DNA of 44,322 nt, from NCBI RefSeq assembly GCF_000622895.1, contig NZ_AVCC01000021.1, forward strand, positions 1 to 44,322, read 5' to 3'. The DNA comes from Herminiimonas sp. CN. Its GTDB lineage: Bacteria; Pseudomonadota; Gammaproteobacteria; Burkholderiales; Burkholderiaceae_D. Within the stretch, counting starts at the first letter, position 1, and each line of letters opens with the position of its first letter. The notes below the pieces were generated by a model. The model saw nothing but the letters and a program-made list of their open reading frames with translations. It was not told the DNA's origin and ran no database searches. Positions 18,124 to 26,889 of this stretch are shown in pieces. The translations under genes and the position numbers were made by a program.

Positions 18124-19440
18124 GTGACAACATCCACCCTGAAAATCGATTCCCTGGCCTACTCGCTGCTGCGCGCCGCGCAAGCGGTCGCGCTGGTGCG
18201 CAGCGGCACCGCGTTGCCGCTGGCGCTGGCCAAAGTAATTGCGCAGAGCAATACGCCGGTAGCGGCGCGCGGCGCGATCCAGGACATTGCCTACCGCGCG
18301 ATGCGCGGGCTCGGCCGCAGCGAAGTGCTGCTGTCGCTGCTGGCCAAGAAACAACCCGATCCGGCCATCCTGCACAGCCTGCTGTGCTGCGCGCTGGCCC
18401 TGATCGCGCCGCCCGACGATGCGGCCGAGGCGCTGCCTTACGAAGTCTTCACCGTGGTCGACCAGGCCGTGACGGCGGCGTCGTCGCATGGCGACATGGC
18501 GCATGCGAAGGGCATGGTGAATGCGGTGTTGCGGCGCTTCCTGCGCGAACGCGACGCCTTGCTGCAGCAGGCATTGCAGCAGCCGTCGGCGGTCTGGAAC
18601 TATCCGGCCTGGTGGATCGCCGCCGCCCAGGCCGCCTACCCGAAACAATGGCAAGCGATCCTGCAGGCCGGCAATAGCGCGCCGCCGCTGACCCTGCGCG
18701 TGAACTGTCGCCAGACCACGATCGACGCCTATCTGGCCTTGCTGGAAACCAACGGCATGGCCGCGACCCGGATCGGCCCTTCCGCGGTGCGGCTGGAAAA
18801 GCCGCTGCCGGTGAGCCAGATTCCGGGTTTCATGGCCGGCCTGGTGTCGGTGCAGGACGCTGCCGCGCAACTGGCTGCGCCCTTGCTCGACGCGCAGGAC
18901 GGGATGCGGGTGCTGGACGCCTGCGCGGCGCCGGGCGGCAAGACCGGCCATTTGCTGGAACTGGCCAAGATCGACCTGGTGGCGCTTGACAGCGACGCCA
19001 AGCGCCTGCCGCGGATCGAGGAAAACCTGCAGCGCCTGCGCCTGCAGGCCACCCTGAAGACCGGCGACGCCCAGGCCCGCTACTGGTGGGACGGCCAGCT
19101 GTTCGACCGCATCCTGGCCGACGTGCCGTGCACCGCGTCCGGCATCGTGCGTCGCCATCCGGACATCCGCTGGCTGCGCCGCAAGAGCGATACCGCGCAA
19201 CTGGCAACGCTGTCCGGGCAGATCCTCGACAATCTTTGGCGCATGCTGCGCCCCGGTGGTAAATTGCTGTTTGTCACCTGTTCGGTCTGGCCGCAGGAGT
19301 CGCAGGCGCAGGCCGACGCGTTTGCGCTGCGCAACCAGGCCCGGCGCCTGGACGCTCCCGGCCAGTTGCTGCCGGCCACAGGGGAGCTGGACGATCACGA
19401 TGGCTTGTTCTATGCCTTGTTTCAGAAAGCGTCCGACTGA
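18124..19440 (+). CDS. rsmB: 16S rRNA (cytosine-967-C5) methyltransferase RsmB
   Basis: 438 residues from a GTG at 18124. The enzyme puts a methyl group from S-adenosylmethionine on C967 of 16S rRNA. The N-terminal third is a NusB-like helical RNA-binding domain (QDIAYRAMRGLGRSEVLL; AKGMVNAVLRRFLRER). The catalytic part has the SAM loop DACAAPGGKTGHLLEL, the base-releasing cysteine motif ADVPCTASGIVRRHPD, and the nucleophile in LLFVTCSVWPQE. An earlier in-frame GTG at 18073 would add 17 residues without family similarity. It heads a compact operon with the DUF4390 gene and the NtrY/NtrX-like pair, an order seen in other Burkholderiales. Confidence 0.92.
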   Translation: MTTSTLKIDSLAYSLLRAAQAVALVRSGTALPLALAKVIAQSNTPVAARGAIQDIAYRAMRGLGRSEVLLSLLAKKQPDPAILHSLLCCALALIAPPDDAAEALPYEVFTVVDQAVTAASSHGDMAHAKGMVNAVLRRFLRERDALLQQALQQPSAVWNYPAWWIAAAQAAYPKQWQAILQAGNSAPPLTLRVNCRQTTIDAYLALLETNGMAATRIGPSAVRLEKPLPVSQIPGFMAGLVSVQDAAAQLAAPLLDAQDGMRVLDACAAPGGKTGHLLELAKIDLVALDSDAKRLPRIEENLQRLRLQATLKTGDAQARYWWDGQLFDRILADVPCTASGIVRRHPDIRWLRRKSDTAQLATLSGQILDNLWRMLRPGGKLLFVTCSVWPQESQAQADAFALRNQARRLDAPGQLLPATGELDDHDGLFYALFQKASD

Positions 19441-19496
19441 ATACGGTCGGATAATCGAGCAACTTCCGACAACTTTGAAGAACGGCCCGCAAACGC

Positions 19497-20072
19497 GTGA
19501 CTAGACGCCTATTCCATCTGCTGACCTGCTGCCTGCTGGCCTTGCTGGCGCAGCTGCCGCTGGCGGCGCGCGCCGGCGATGCGGTCGAAATCGTGCAGGC
19601 CCAGCTGGAGGCGAGCGAAGACGGCTACCGGCTGCAGGCCAGTTTTGCGTTCGAGCTCAATCGCGGGCTGGAAGATGCGATCATGCGCGGCGTGCCGCTG
19701 TCGTTTACCACCGAAGTCGAACTGACGCAGCCGCGCTGGTACTGGTTCGACGAGAAAACCCTGCTGGCTTCGCGCACGGTGCGCATTTCCTACAATGTGC
19801 TGACGCGCCGCTATCACGCCGCCATCAGCGGCAGCCTGCAGCAGAGTTTTGCCACGCTCGACGATGCGCTGTCGCTGATCCGTCATCCGGGACGCTGGCT
19901 GGTAGCGGAAAAGGGCGAGCTGAAGGCCGGCCAGACCTACCGGGTCGCAGTGCGCATGCGGCTCGACGTGACGCAGCTGACCAAGCCGTTCCAGGTCAAC
20001 GCGCTCAACAACAGCGACTGGCAAATGGCCTCCGACTGGAAGCGCTTCAATTTCAGGGCAGACGACAAGTGA
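19497..20072 (+). CDS. DUF4390 domain-containing exported protein
   Basis: A 191-residue protein with an N-terminal signal peptide (RLFHLLTCCLLALLAQLPLA, cleaved near ARAGD). The rest is beta-rich, with RLQASFAFELNRGLEDAI, GVPLSFTTEVEL and RWYWFDEK, the pattern of DUF4390. It starts with GTG at 19497, and its last four bases (GTGA) contain the GTG start of the NtrY-like kinase, so the two are translationally coupled. In related genomes this gene always sits between rsmB and the kinase, which suggests it may modulate the kinase from the periplasm. That role is inference from position. Confidence 0.85.
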   Translation: MTRRLFHLLTCCLLALLAQLPLAARAGDAVEIVQAQLEASEDGYRLQASFAFELNRGLEDAIMRGVPLSFTTEVELTQPRWYWFDEKTLLASRTVRISYNVLTRRYHAAISGSLQQSFATLDDALSLIRHPGRWLVAEKGELKAGQTYRVAVRMRLDVTQLTKPFQVNALNNSDWQMASDWKRFNFRADDK

Positions 20073-22429
20073 CGCGGCAGATGCGGTATCTGCTGGTGGC
20101 CGGCGGCGCCATCATGAGCATCCTGCTGTTCCTGCTGGCTTCGGCATCCGAGAATTCCTCCTTTTTCGAGCAGAATTATCCGTGGCTGCTGGGTTTGAAC
20201 GCGCTGGTCGCAGTGCTGCTGCTGGGCTCGGTCATGGTGCTGCTGGCGCGCCTGTACAAGCGCTACCGGCGCGGCAAGTTCGGCTCGCGCCTGATGGCGC
20301 GGCTGGTATTGCTGTTCGCGCTGATGGGCATTCTGCCGGGGGCGCTGATCTATCTGGTGTCGGTGCAGTTCGTGTCGCGCTCGATCGAATCGTGGTTCGA
20401 CGTGCGGGTCGAATCGGCGCTGGAATCGGGCCTGAACCTCGGCCGTGCGGCACTGGACGAATCGCTCAACGATCTGCAGTCGAAGGCCCGCAATGTGGCG
20501 CAGGAACTGGCCGACTTGCCGGACGCCGCGCTGTCGTCGCGGCTGTCGCGGCTGCGCGAGCAAAGCCAGGTCCAGGAAGCCACGGTGTTGAGCGCCGACG
20601 GCCGCGTGATCGCCACCGCGGGCGGCAGCCTGACCAGCCTGCTGCCGGATTTGCCGAGCGCCGCGGTGCTGCGCAGGGCGCGCCTGAGCCGCGGCTTTGC
20701 CGCCATCGAGGGCGGCGCCGACCCCGGCGCCGAACCGGATAAGAATGCGGCAAAAGATGCGGCTCAATATGCCGGTCCGAACCACGATGCGGGTGCCGCG
20801 CAGGCATTGCGGTTGCGGGTAGTGCTGCAGCTGCCGGCTTCGATGAGTTCGCTGTCGCTGCAGAGCGAGACTTACTTCCTGCAACTGTTGCAGCCGGTGC
20901 CGGCCCAGCTGGCGGCCAATGCCGAAGATCTGCGGGTGGCGTACAGTGAGTACCAGCAGCGCTCGCTGGCGCGCTCCGGCCTGCGCAAGATATATATCGT
21001 GACGCTGACGCTGACCTTGCTGCTGGCGATTTTCGCTGCCATCGTCAGCGCCTTCCTGATCGCCAGCGGCCTGGCCAAGCCGCTGCTGCTGCTGGCCGAG
21101 GGCACCAGGGCGGTGGCCGAGGGCGATTTGTCGCCGCGCCCGATCGTCGCCACCCCGGACGAGCTGGGTACCCTGACGCAATCGTTCAATGCGATGACGC
21201 GGCAATTGCTGGATGCACGCACTGCGGTCGAGCGCAACAGCGCGGCGCTGGAGCACGCGAAAGCCTATCTGGAGTCGGTGCTGGCGAACATGTCGGCCGG
21301 GGTGCTGGTGCTCGATACCGAATTCAGGCTGGTTTCCTGCAATGCTTCAGTCGAGCGCATTCTGCAGCAGCAACTGGACCAGGCGCTTGGGCAACCGTTG
21401 TCGCAGATCGCCGGGCTGGCCGCATTTTCAGACGCGGTGACCCGGGCTTTTTCAGAACAAAGCGCACAGACTGCCGCTGGCGATAGTGATGGCGGTAACC
21501 TGCACTGGCAGCAGCAGATCGAAATCCCGCGCCAGCCGGCCGGGGACGAGGCCGGGCACGCGATCACGCTGCTGGCGCGCGGCTCGAATTTGCCGCTCGA
21601 CCAGGGCAACGGCTATGTGGTGGTGTTCGACGATATTTCAGACGTCATTTCGGCCCAGCGTTCGCTGGCCTGGGGCGAGGTGGCGCGCCGCCTCGCGCAT
21701 GAAATCAAGAATCCGCTGACGCCGATCCAGCTCTCGGCCGAGCGCCTGCAGATGAAGCTGCACGGCAAGCTGTCGGCCGAGGATGCAGCGATGCTCGACA
21801 AGGGCACCGCCACCATCGTCAACCAGGTCACCTCGATGAAGCGGATGGTCGATAATTTCCGCGATTACGCCAGAACACCGCCGGCGGTACTGGTGCCGCT
21901 GGACCTGAATGCGCTGATCCGCGAAATCCTGCAGTTATACTTGAACGAGGATGCCAGCGACACCATCCACCTGTCGCTGGGCGCCGATGTGCCGGAAATC
22001 ATGGGCGACCCGACGCAGCTGCGCCAAGTGGTCCATAATCTGTTGCAGAATGCCCAGGACGCGGTCAATGAGCGCGATGGCAAGGAAGGCGGCCCGGTGT
22101 CGCGCATCGATGTCAGGACCGAAACCATCCGTTACCAGGGCGCCGATGGCGGCAGCCGGACTGCGGTGCGGTTGTCGATCAGCGACAATGGCAGCGGTTT
22201 TCCGCCACGGATCCTGGCTTCCGCGTTTGAGCCTTATGTGACTTCCAAGCCGCGCGGCACCGGACTCGGCCTGGCCATGGTGAAAAAGATTGTCGATGAA
22301 CACGGCGGCCGCATCGACATACAGAACCGCAACGACGACAGCGGCGCAACGATCCGGATCGTACTGCTTAAGTTGGCAGATGAGTTGGCAGATAAGCTGC
22401 CTGAAAAAACACCATCGTTACTGCGGTGA
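20069..22429 (+). CDS. NtrY-like membrane sensor histidine kinase
   Basis: 786 residues. It has several N-terminal membrane helices (first at about residues 8-24, next about 37-62 and 75-100). A periplasmic sensor region follows to about residue 305, then another membrane helix near 310-335. Next come HAMP (RAVAEGDLSPRP), a PAS domain from about 400 (VLANMSAGVLVLDTEFRLVS), the H box RLAHEIKNPLTPIQLSAERL with His544, and the ATPase domain (NLLQNAQDAV, ISDNGSGFPP, RGTGLGLAMVKKIVDEHGG). The architecture is that of NtrY. The GTG start overlaps the DUF4390 stop. The partner regulator follows after 53 bases. The signal is unknown; NtrY homologues respond to nitrogen or redox state in other bacteria, but this cannot be assumed here. 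Confidence 0.88.
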   Translation: MTRQMRYLLVAGGAIMSILLFLLASASENSSFFEQNYPWLLGLNALVAVLLLGSVMVLLARLYKRYRRGKFGSRLMARLVLLFALMGILPGALIYLVSVQFVSRSIESWFDVRVESALESGLNLGRAALDESLNDLQSKARNVAQELADLPDAALSSRLSRLREQSQVQEATVLSADGRVIATAGGSLTSLLPDLPSAAVLRRARLSRGFAAIEGGADPGAEPDKNAAKDAAQYAGPNHDAGAAQALRLRVVLQLPASMSSLSLQSETYFLQLLQPVPAQLAANAEDLRVAYSEYQQRSLARSGLRKIYIVTLTLTLLLAIFAAIVSAFLIASGLAKPLLLLAEGTRAVAEGDLSPRPIVATPDELGTLTQSFNAMTRQLLDARTAVERNSAALEHAKAYLESVLANMSAGVLVLDTEFRLVSCNASVERILQQQLDQALGQPLSQIAGLAAFSDAVTRAFSEQSAQTAAGDSDGGNLHWQQQIEIPRQPAGDEAGHAITLLARGSNLPLDQGNGYVVVFDDISDVISAQRSLAWGEVARRLAHEIKNPLTPIQLSAERLQMKLHGKLSAEDAAMLDKGTATIVNQVTSMKRMVDNFRDYARTPPAVLVPLDLNALIREILQLYLNEDASDTIHLSLGADVPEIMGDPTQLRQVVHNLLQNAQDAVNERDGKEGGPVSRIDVRTETIRYQGADGGSRTAVRLSISDNGSGFPPRILASAFEPYVTSKPRGTGLGLAMVKKIVDEHGGRIDIQNRNDDSGATIRIVLLKLADELADKLPEKTPSLLR

Positions 22430-22482
22430 TGGCGCCGGGTTAAAATAATGTTGCTAAAATATTACTAGGAAAACAATTCGTT

Positions 22483-23241
22483 ATGGCTAATATCCTCGTC
22501 GTGGATGATGAAATGGGGATCCGTGAATTGCTTTCGGAAATTCTGAGCGATGAAGGTCATGCGGTCCAGCTGGCGGAAAATGCCGGGCAGGCGCGCCAGC
22601 AGCGCGCCGCCGGCGTGCCGGATCTGGTGCTGCTGGACATCTGGATGCCGGACACCGATGGCGTGACCCTGCTCAAGGAATGGCAGCGCGACGGCTTGCT
22701 GACGATGCCGGTCATCATGATGTCCGGCCACGCAACGATCGATACCGCGGTCGAGGCGACCCGCATCGGTGCCATCAACTTTCTGGAAAAGCCGATCTCG
22801 CTGCAAAAGCTGCTGAAGGCGGTTCAGCAGGGCTTGTCGAAGGGCAGCGACCCTGCGCGCATCGCTTCCTCCTTCGCAAAAACGATGCCGCCGCCCGCTC
22901 CCGAACCCGCCGCTGCGCCGGCCCAGGCGCCGGCACCCGGATCGGTTGCCGGGCATGCCGCACACGCGCTGCCGGCCACGGCAGAAATCAACGAAGCGCG
23001 GTTTTTCGCGATGACTCTTGAATTGCCGCTGCGCGAGGCGCGCGACGCCTTCGAGCGGGTGTATTTCGAATACCATCTGGGGCGCGAAGGCGGCAGCATG
23101 ACGCGGGTGGCCGACAAGACCGGGCTGGAGCGCACCCATCTGTACCGCAAACTCAAGCAGCTGGGGATCGAATCGGTAAAAGCCGCCCGCAAGCTGCAGG
23201 GCGATGCGGTGCCGGATGCGGCGCCGGAATCCAATAATTAA
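22483..23241 (+). CDS. NtrX-like response regulator lacking the AAA+ domain
   Basis: 252 residues. Receiver domain 1-120 with ILVVDDEMGIRE, phospho-acceptor Asp52 in LVLLDIWMPDTDG, MSGHATIDTAVEATRIGA, and Lys103 in FLEKPIS. A Pro/Ala-rich linker of about 35 residues follows. The C-terminus is a Fis-type helix-turn-helix (residues about 175-240, with MTRVADKTGLERTHLYRKLKQLGI). The sigma-54-activating AAA+ module that classical NtrX carries between these domains is absent, so it should act as a DNA-binding regulator without sigma-54 ATPase activity. This short form is, as far as I recall, common in betaproteobacteria. There is no sequence sign of a deletion. Partner of the upstream kinase. Confidence 0.88.
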   Translation: MANILVVDDEMGIRELLSEILSDEGHAVQLAENAGQARQQRAAGVPDLVLLDIWMPDTDGVTLLKEWQRDGLLTMPVIMMSGHATIDTAVEATRIGAINFLEKPISLQKLLKAVQQGLSKGSDPARIASSFAKTMPPPAPEPAAAPAQAPAPGSVAGHAAHALPATAEINEARFFAMTLELPLREARDAFERVYFEYHLGREGGSMTRVADKTGLERTHLYRKLKQLGIESVKAARKLQGDAVPDAAPESNN

Positions 23242-23244
23242 CGC

Positions 23245-23658
23245 GTGAACCGGCAGCCGCAAGCGGCCCTGGTGCGCGTCACGCTGGTGACCGGCGCCAG
23301 CGCCGCCGCGCGCGAGCAGGCCATCGCTCGTGCGATCCGGGCCGCAGCGCCGGCGCCAAACGGCAGCATCGCGCTGATCCTGGAGGGCTTGCCGGGCGGC
23401 CTGTCGCAGCAAACTGTCGCGCTCGATCCGCAGCACAATCCGGTTTTGGGCCAGACGGCCCGGATCGCTCCCGGCTGCATGTGCTGCGTCGGCAACCTGA
23501 CGCTGAAGGTGACCCTGAACCGGATCCTGCGGCGTGCGCCGCAGTGCCTGTACATCAGCCTGGCCGGCGCCGCCCACATCGGGCAGCTGCGCGCTTTCCT
23601 GAGCCGGCCGCCGTACGATGTCCTGCTCAGGCTGGGCGACGATCTGGCGGCGGCCTAG
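23245..23658 (+). CDS. Small degenerate G3E (CobW/COG0523)-like protein
   Basis: 137 residues from a GTG four bases after the NtrX-like stop. It looks like a cut-down G3E GTPase: VRVTLVTGAS matches strand 1, but the expected P-loop GxxGxGKT is replaced by GASAAAREQA. APGCMCCVGNLTLKVTLNRI matches the family's hallmark CxCC metal-site region, and QCLYISLAGAAHIGQL corresponds to the following strand where active members have a conserved Glu-Thr-Gly. GTP hydrolysis is unlikely. The CMCC motif could still bind a metal such as Zn. Its stop codon shares the tetranucleotide CTAG with the convergent xthA stop. Cotranscription with the regulators is likely; function is unknown. Confidence 0.65.
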   Translation: MNRQPQAALVRVTLVTGASAAAREQAIARAIRAAAPAPNGSIALILEGLPGGLSQQTVALDPQHNPVLGQTARIAPGCMCCVGNLTLKVTLNRILRRAPQCLYISLAGAAHIGQLRAFLSRPPYDVLLRLGDDLAAA

Positions 23659-24431
23659 TCGCTGTAGCGGATGGTCAGCGGCGCGTGGTCGCTAAAACGC
23701 TGCTCCTTGTAAATTGCCGCGCTGCTGGCGCCGCCGGCGATGCCGGGTGTGGCGATCTGGTAATCGATGCGCCAGCCGACGTTGTTGGCCCAAGCCTGGC
23801 CGCGGTTGCTCCACCAGGTGTAGGCTTCGCCGGTGGCATTCGGCTGCAGCCGGCGAAACACATCGACCAGTCCGATTTCATCGAATACGCGCGACAGCCA
23901 GGCCCGTTCCTCGGGCAGGAAGCCGGAGTTTTTCTGGTTGCTCTTCCAGTTCTTCAGGTCGATTTGCTGGTGCGCGATGTTCCAGTCGCCGCAGATGACG
24001 ATTTCGCGGCCGCTGTTTTTCAATGCCAGCAGGTGCGGCAGGAAAGCCTCCATGAAGCGGAATTTGGCCAGCTGCCGCTCGTCGCTGGAAGAGCCGGACG
24101 GGCAATACAGCGAGATCACCGTCAGCGTGCCGAAATCGCATTCGACATAGCGGCCTTCGGCGTCGAATTCCGGGTTGCCGAAGCCGATGGTCACGCTTTT
24201 TGCCGGCATCCGGCTATAGATGCCGGTGCCGGAGTAGCCCTTCTTTTCCGCGTAGTGGAAGTAGCCGTGATAGCCGGGCGGGTTCAGGAATTCCGGCGTC
24301 ATGTCGGCTGCCTGCGCCTTGAGTTCCTGGACGCAGACGAAGTCGGCATCCTGTTTCTGCATCCAGTCGAAAAAGCCTTTTTTGCTGGCGGAACGGATGC
24401 CGTTGAGATTGGCGGAAATGATGGTCGGCAT
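23655..24431 (-). CDS. xthA: Exodeoxyribonuclease III
   Basis: 258 residues of the exonuclease-endonuclease-phosphatase family. It cuts the backbone at abasic sites and removes 3' blocking groups during base-excision repair. The N-terminus IISANLNGIRSASKKGFFDW holds the metal-binding Asn. FVCVQELKAQ has the catalytic Glu; CGDWNIAHQQIDL has the Asp/Asn pair; GQAWANNVGWRIDYQ and FSDHAPLTIRY give the C-terminal Asp-His. The ATG at 24431 matches the family start (MPTIISANLN); a longer in-frame extension to 24527 is not conserved. It reads leftwards, convergent with the G3E-like gene and divergent from pyrE. Confidence 0.95.
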   Translation of the reverse strand: MPTIISANLNGIRSASKKGFFDWMQKQDADFVCVQELKAQAADMTPEFLNPPGYHGYFHYAEKKGYSGTGIYSRMPAKSVTIGFGNPEFDAEGRYVECDFGTLTVISLYCPSGSSSDERQLAKFRFMEAFLPHLLALKNSGREIVICGDWNIAHQQIDLKNWKSNQKNSGFLPEERAWLSRVFDEIGLVDVFRRLQPNATGEAYTWWSNRGQAWANNVGWRIDYQIATPGIAGGASSAAIYKEQRFSDHAPLTIRYSD

Positions 24432-24600
24432 AAAGTGCAGGCGTGTTTGATCAGCCGGCAGCATAACCGAAAGCCGGCAATCCCGCGCCGGGCAGCGGAT
24501 TTGCTCAGCGCCATCAATCTGCCGCAATGGCTTTAAAATAGCGTTCTATTTGGTTAATCACTGACGTTGCTTGTCAGATCACAGCTGCCGGGGAGATTTC

Positions 24601-25263
24601 TTGAACAACTTGCGTCAACAATTCATTGCATTTTCGGTCGATGCCGGGGTGCTGCAATTCGGCCGGTTCGTCACCAAGGCGGGCCGCACTTCGCCGTATT
24701 TCTTCAACGCCGGCCTGTTCAACTACGGCCAGACCCTGGGCCGGCTGGCCGAATTCTACGCGCAGACGCTGCTTGATTCCGGGGTCGAGTTCGACATGCT
24801 GTACGGTCCGGCCTACAAGGGCATCACGCTGGCTTCGGCGACCGCGGTGGCGCTGGCCAACAAAGGCCGCAATGTGCCGTTCGCCTACAACCGCAAGGAG
24901 GCCAAAGACCACGGCGAGGGCGGCACCATCGTCGGCGCCAAGCTGGAAGGGCGGGTGGTGATCATCGACGACGTGATTTCAGCCGGCACTTCGGTGCGCG
25001 AATCGGTCGAACTGATCCGCGCCGCCGGCGCCCAGCCGTGCGCAGTGCTGATCGCGCTCGACCGGATGGAGCGTTCCGGGGGCGACGACGCGCTGTCCGC
25101 GCACTCGGCGGTGCAGGAAGTCAGCAACGCCTATCAGATGCCGGTGATTTCGATCGGCAACCTGGACGACTTGCTGGAATATATTTCGGCGGCCGGCGCC
25201 AGTTCGCAGCTGGCGCAATATGCGGATGCCGTGGCCGCCTACCGGCAGCGCTACGGGGTCTGA
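24601..25263 (+). CDS. pyrE: Orotate phosphoribosyltransferase
   Basis: 220 residues. It joins orotate to PRPP to give orotidine-5'-phosphate in pyrimidine synthesis. The PRPP loop is VVIIDDVISAGTSVRES. The orotate side has KAGRTSPYFFNAGLF and YGPAYKGITLA, and the flexible loop is NRKEAKDHGEGG. I choose the TTG at 24601 (MNNLRQQFIAF) because a strong GGGGAG ribosome site lies five bases upstream; the family N-terminus fits. Its 3' end faces gatB, with a PAL element filling the gap. Confidence 0.95.
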   Translation: MNNLRQQFIAFSVDAGVLQFGRFVTKAGRTSPYFFNAGLFNYGQTLGRLAEFYAQTLLDSGVEFDMLYGPAYKGITLASATAVALANKGRNVPFAYNRKEAKDHGEGGTIVGAKLEGRVVIIDDVISAGTSVRESVELIRAAGAQPCAVLIALDRMERSGGDDALSAHSAVQEVSNAYQMPVISIGNLDDLLEYISAAGASSQLAQYADAVAAYRQRYGV

Positions 25264-25293
25264 TGTTCGGGCCGCAGGCGGCGCTTGTTCCTG

Positions 25294-25370
25294 CAATATA
25301 CAGAATCCTGTATTTTTTGAATGCGCACAAAATACATGCGGAAAATCGCATGTATTTTGCTATACCCATG
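25294..25370 (+). repeat. PAL element copy 5 (best hairpin)
   Basis: Plus orientation, in the pyrE/gatB convergent spacer. The left end is ATACAG-AATC-CTGTAT (25298-25313), a perfect 6-base stem. The centre is CAAAATACATGCG-GAAAAT-CGCATGTATTTTG (25328-25359), a perfect 13-base stem with a 6-base loop. The right end TATACCC lies just before the gatB stop. Confidence 0.85.
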
Positions 25371-25372
25371 CT

Positions 25373-26833
25373 TTATGCCTCAAGCTTCTGCTTCAGCAGG
25401 GCATTCACCTGGGCCGGATTGGCCTTGCCCTTGGTGGCTTTCATCGCCTGGCCGATCAGCGCGTTGAAGGCTTTTTCCTTGCCGGCGCGGAAGTCCTCGA
25501 CCAGCTTGGCGTTGTCGGCCATGACTGCATCGATGATGGTTTCCAGCGCGCCGCTGTCGGAAATCTGCTTCAGCCCCTTGGCTTCGATGATGCGGTCGGC
25601 GCTGTCGTCGTGCTCCGGGCCGGCCTCCCACATCGCCGCGAACACTTCCTTGGCGATCTTGTTGGAAATGGTGCCGTCGGCGATGCGCTGCAGCAGCAGC
25701 GCCAGTTGCGCGGCCGCTACCGGGCTGGCGGCGATCTCGATGCTCTCGCGGTTCAGGGTCGAGGCGACGTCGCCCATTAGCCAGTTGGCGGCGCTCTTGG
25801 CCTGCTCGCGGCCGGTCTTGGCTACCACCGCTTCGAAGTAGTGCGCCATCGCCTTCGATTGCGTCAGCACTGCCGCATCGTATTCGGACAGCGCGTAATC
25901 GTGCACGAAACGCTCGCGCATCGCGCCCGGCAGCTCCGGCATCGCGGCCCGGACCCGTTCGATCCACTCCGGCGCGATCACCAGCGGCGGCAGGTCGGGG
26001 TCGGGGAAGTAGCGGTAATCCTGCGCGTCTTCCTTGCTGCGCATCGAGCGGGTTTCCTTTTTGTCCGGGTCGTACAGCCGGGTTGCCTGCTGCACGCTGC
26101 CGCCGTCCTCGATCAGCTCGATCTGGCGCCGCACTTCGTAGTTGATCGCGTCTTCCATGAAGCGAAACGAGTTCAGGTTCTTGATCTCGCAGCGGGTGCC
26201 GTATTCCTTCTGTCCGAGCGGGCGCACCGAAACGTTGGCGTCGCAGCGGAACGAGCCTTCCTGCATGTTGCCGTCGCAAATCCCGAGCCACATCACCAGC
26301 GCATGCAGCGCCTTCGCGTAGGCCACCGCTTCGGCGGCGCTGCGCATGTCGGGTTCGGTGACGATTTCCAACAGCGGCGTGCCGGCCCGGTTCAGGTCGA
26401 TCCCGGTCATGCCGTGATAATCCTCGTGCAGCGATTTGCCGGCGTCCTCTTCCAGGTGGGCGCGCGTCAGCTGCACTTCCCGCAATTCGGGCTTGCCGTC
26501 TATTTCCAGCATGAACGGCACGCGGCCGCCCTGCACCACCGGAATCTCGAACTGGCTGATCTGGTAGCCTTTCGGCAAATCGGGGTAAAAGTAATTCTTG
26601 CGCGCGAAAACCGATTGCGGCGCAACGGTGGCGCCAACCGCCAGCCCGAACTCGATTGCGCGCTCGACCGCGCCGCGGTTCATCACCGGCAATACGCCGG
26701 GCAGCGCCAGATCGACCGGGCAGGCCTGGGTGTTGGGTTCGGCGCCGAAACGGGTCGGCGCTGCGCTGAAAATTTTTGACTGGGTCGAGAGCTGGGCGTG
26801 TGTCTCAAGACCGATTACGACTTCCCACTGCAT
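25373..26833 (-). CDS. gatB: Asp-tRNA(Asn)/Glu-tRNA(Gln) amidotransferase subunit B
   Basis: 486 residues. GatB binds the mischarged tRNA and phosphorylates the acyl group before ammonia transfer. The start [15 protein letters not shown] is highly characteristic. [20 protein letters not shown] and [15 protein letters not shown] are family motifs. The C-terminal GatB/YqeY tail ends with [17 protein letters not shown] choose the ATG at 26833, ignoring an upstream in-frame extension that overlaps gatA codons in another frame. It is the last gene of gatC-gatA-gatB, 56 bases after gatA. Its stop lies 3 bases from a PAL element. Confidence 0.97.
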   Translation of the reverse strand: MQWEVVIGLETHAQLSTQSKIFSAAPTRFGAEPNTQACPVDLALPGVLPVMNRGAVERAIEFGLAVGATVAPQSVFARKNYFYPDLPKGYQISQFEIPVVQGGRVPFMLEIDGKPELREVQLTRAHLEEDAGKSLHEDYHGMTGIDLNRAGTPLLEIVTEPDMRSAAEAVAYAKALHALVMWLGICDGNMQEGSFRCDANVSVRPLGQKEYGTRCEIKNLNSFRFMEDAINYEVRRQIELIEDGGSVQQATRLYDPDKKETRSMRSKEDAQDYRYFPDPDLPPLVIAPEWIERVRAAMPELPGAMRERFVHDYALSEYDAAVLTQSKAMAHYFEAVVAKTGREQAKSAANWLMGDVASTLNRESIEIAASPVAAAQLALLLQRIADGTISNKIAKEVFAAMWEAGPEHDDSADRIIEAKGLKQISDSGALETIIDAVMADNAKLVEDFRAGKEKAFNALIGQAMKATKGKANPAQVNALLKQKLEA

Positions 26834-26889
26834 ATTGTCTGTCCTTGCTGGCTGATTAAGCGTCTGTATCTGGGTGATCGGGCGGCGGG

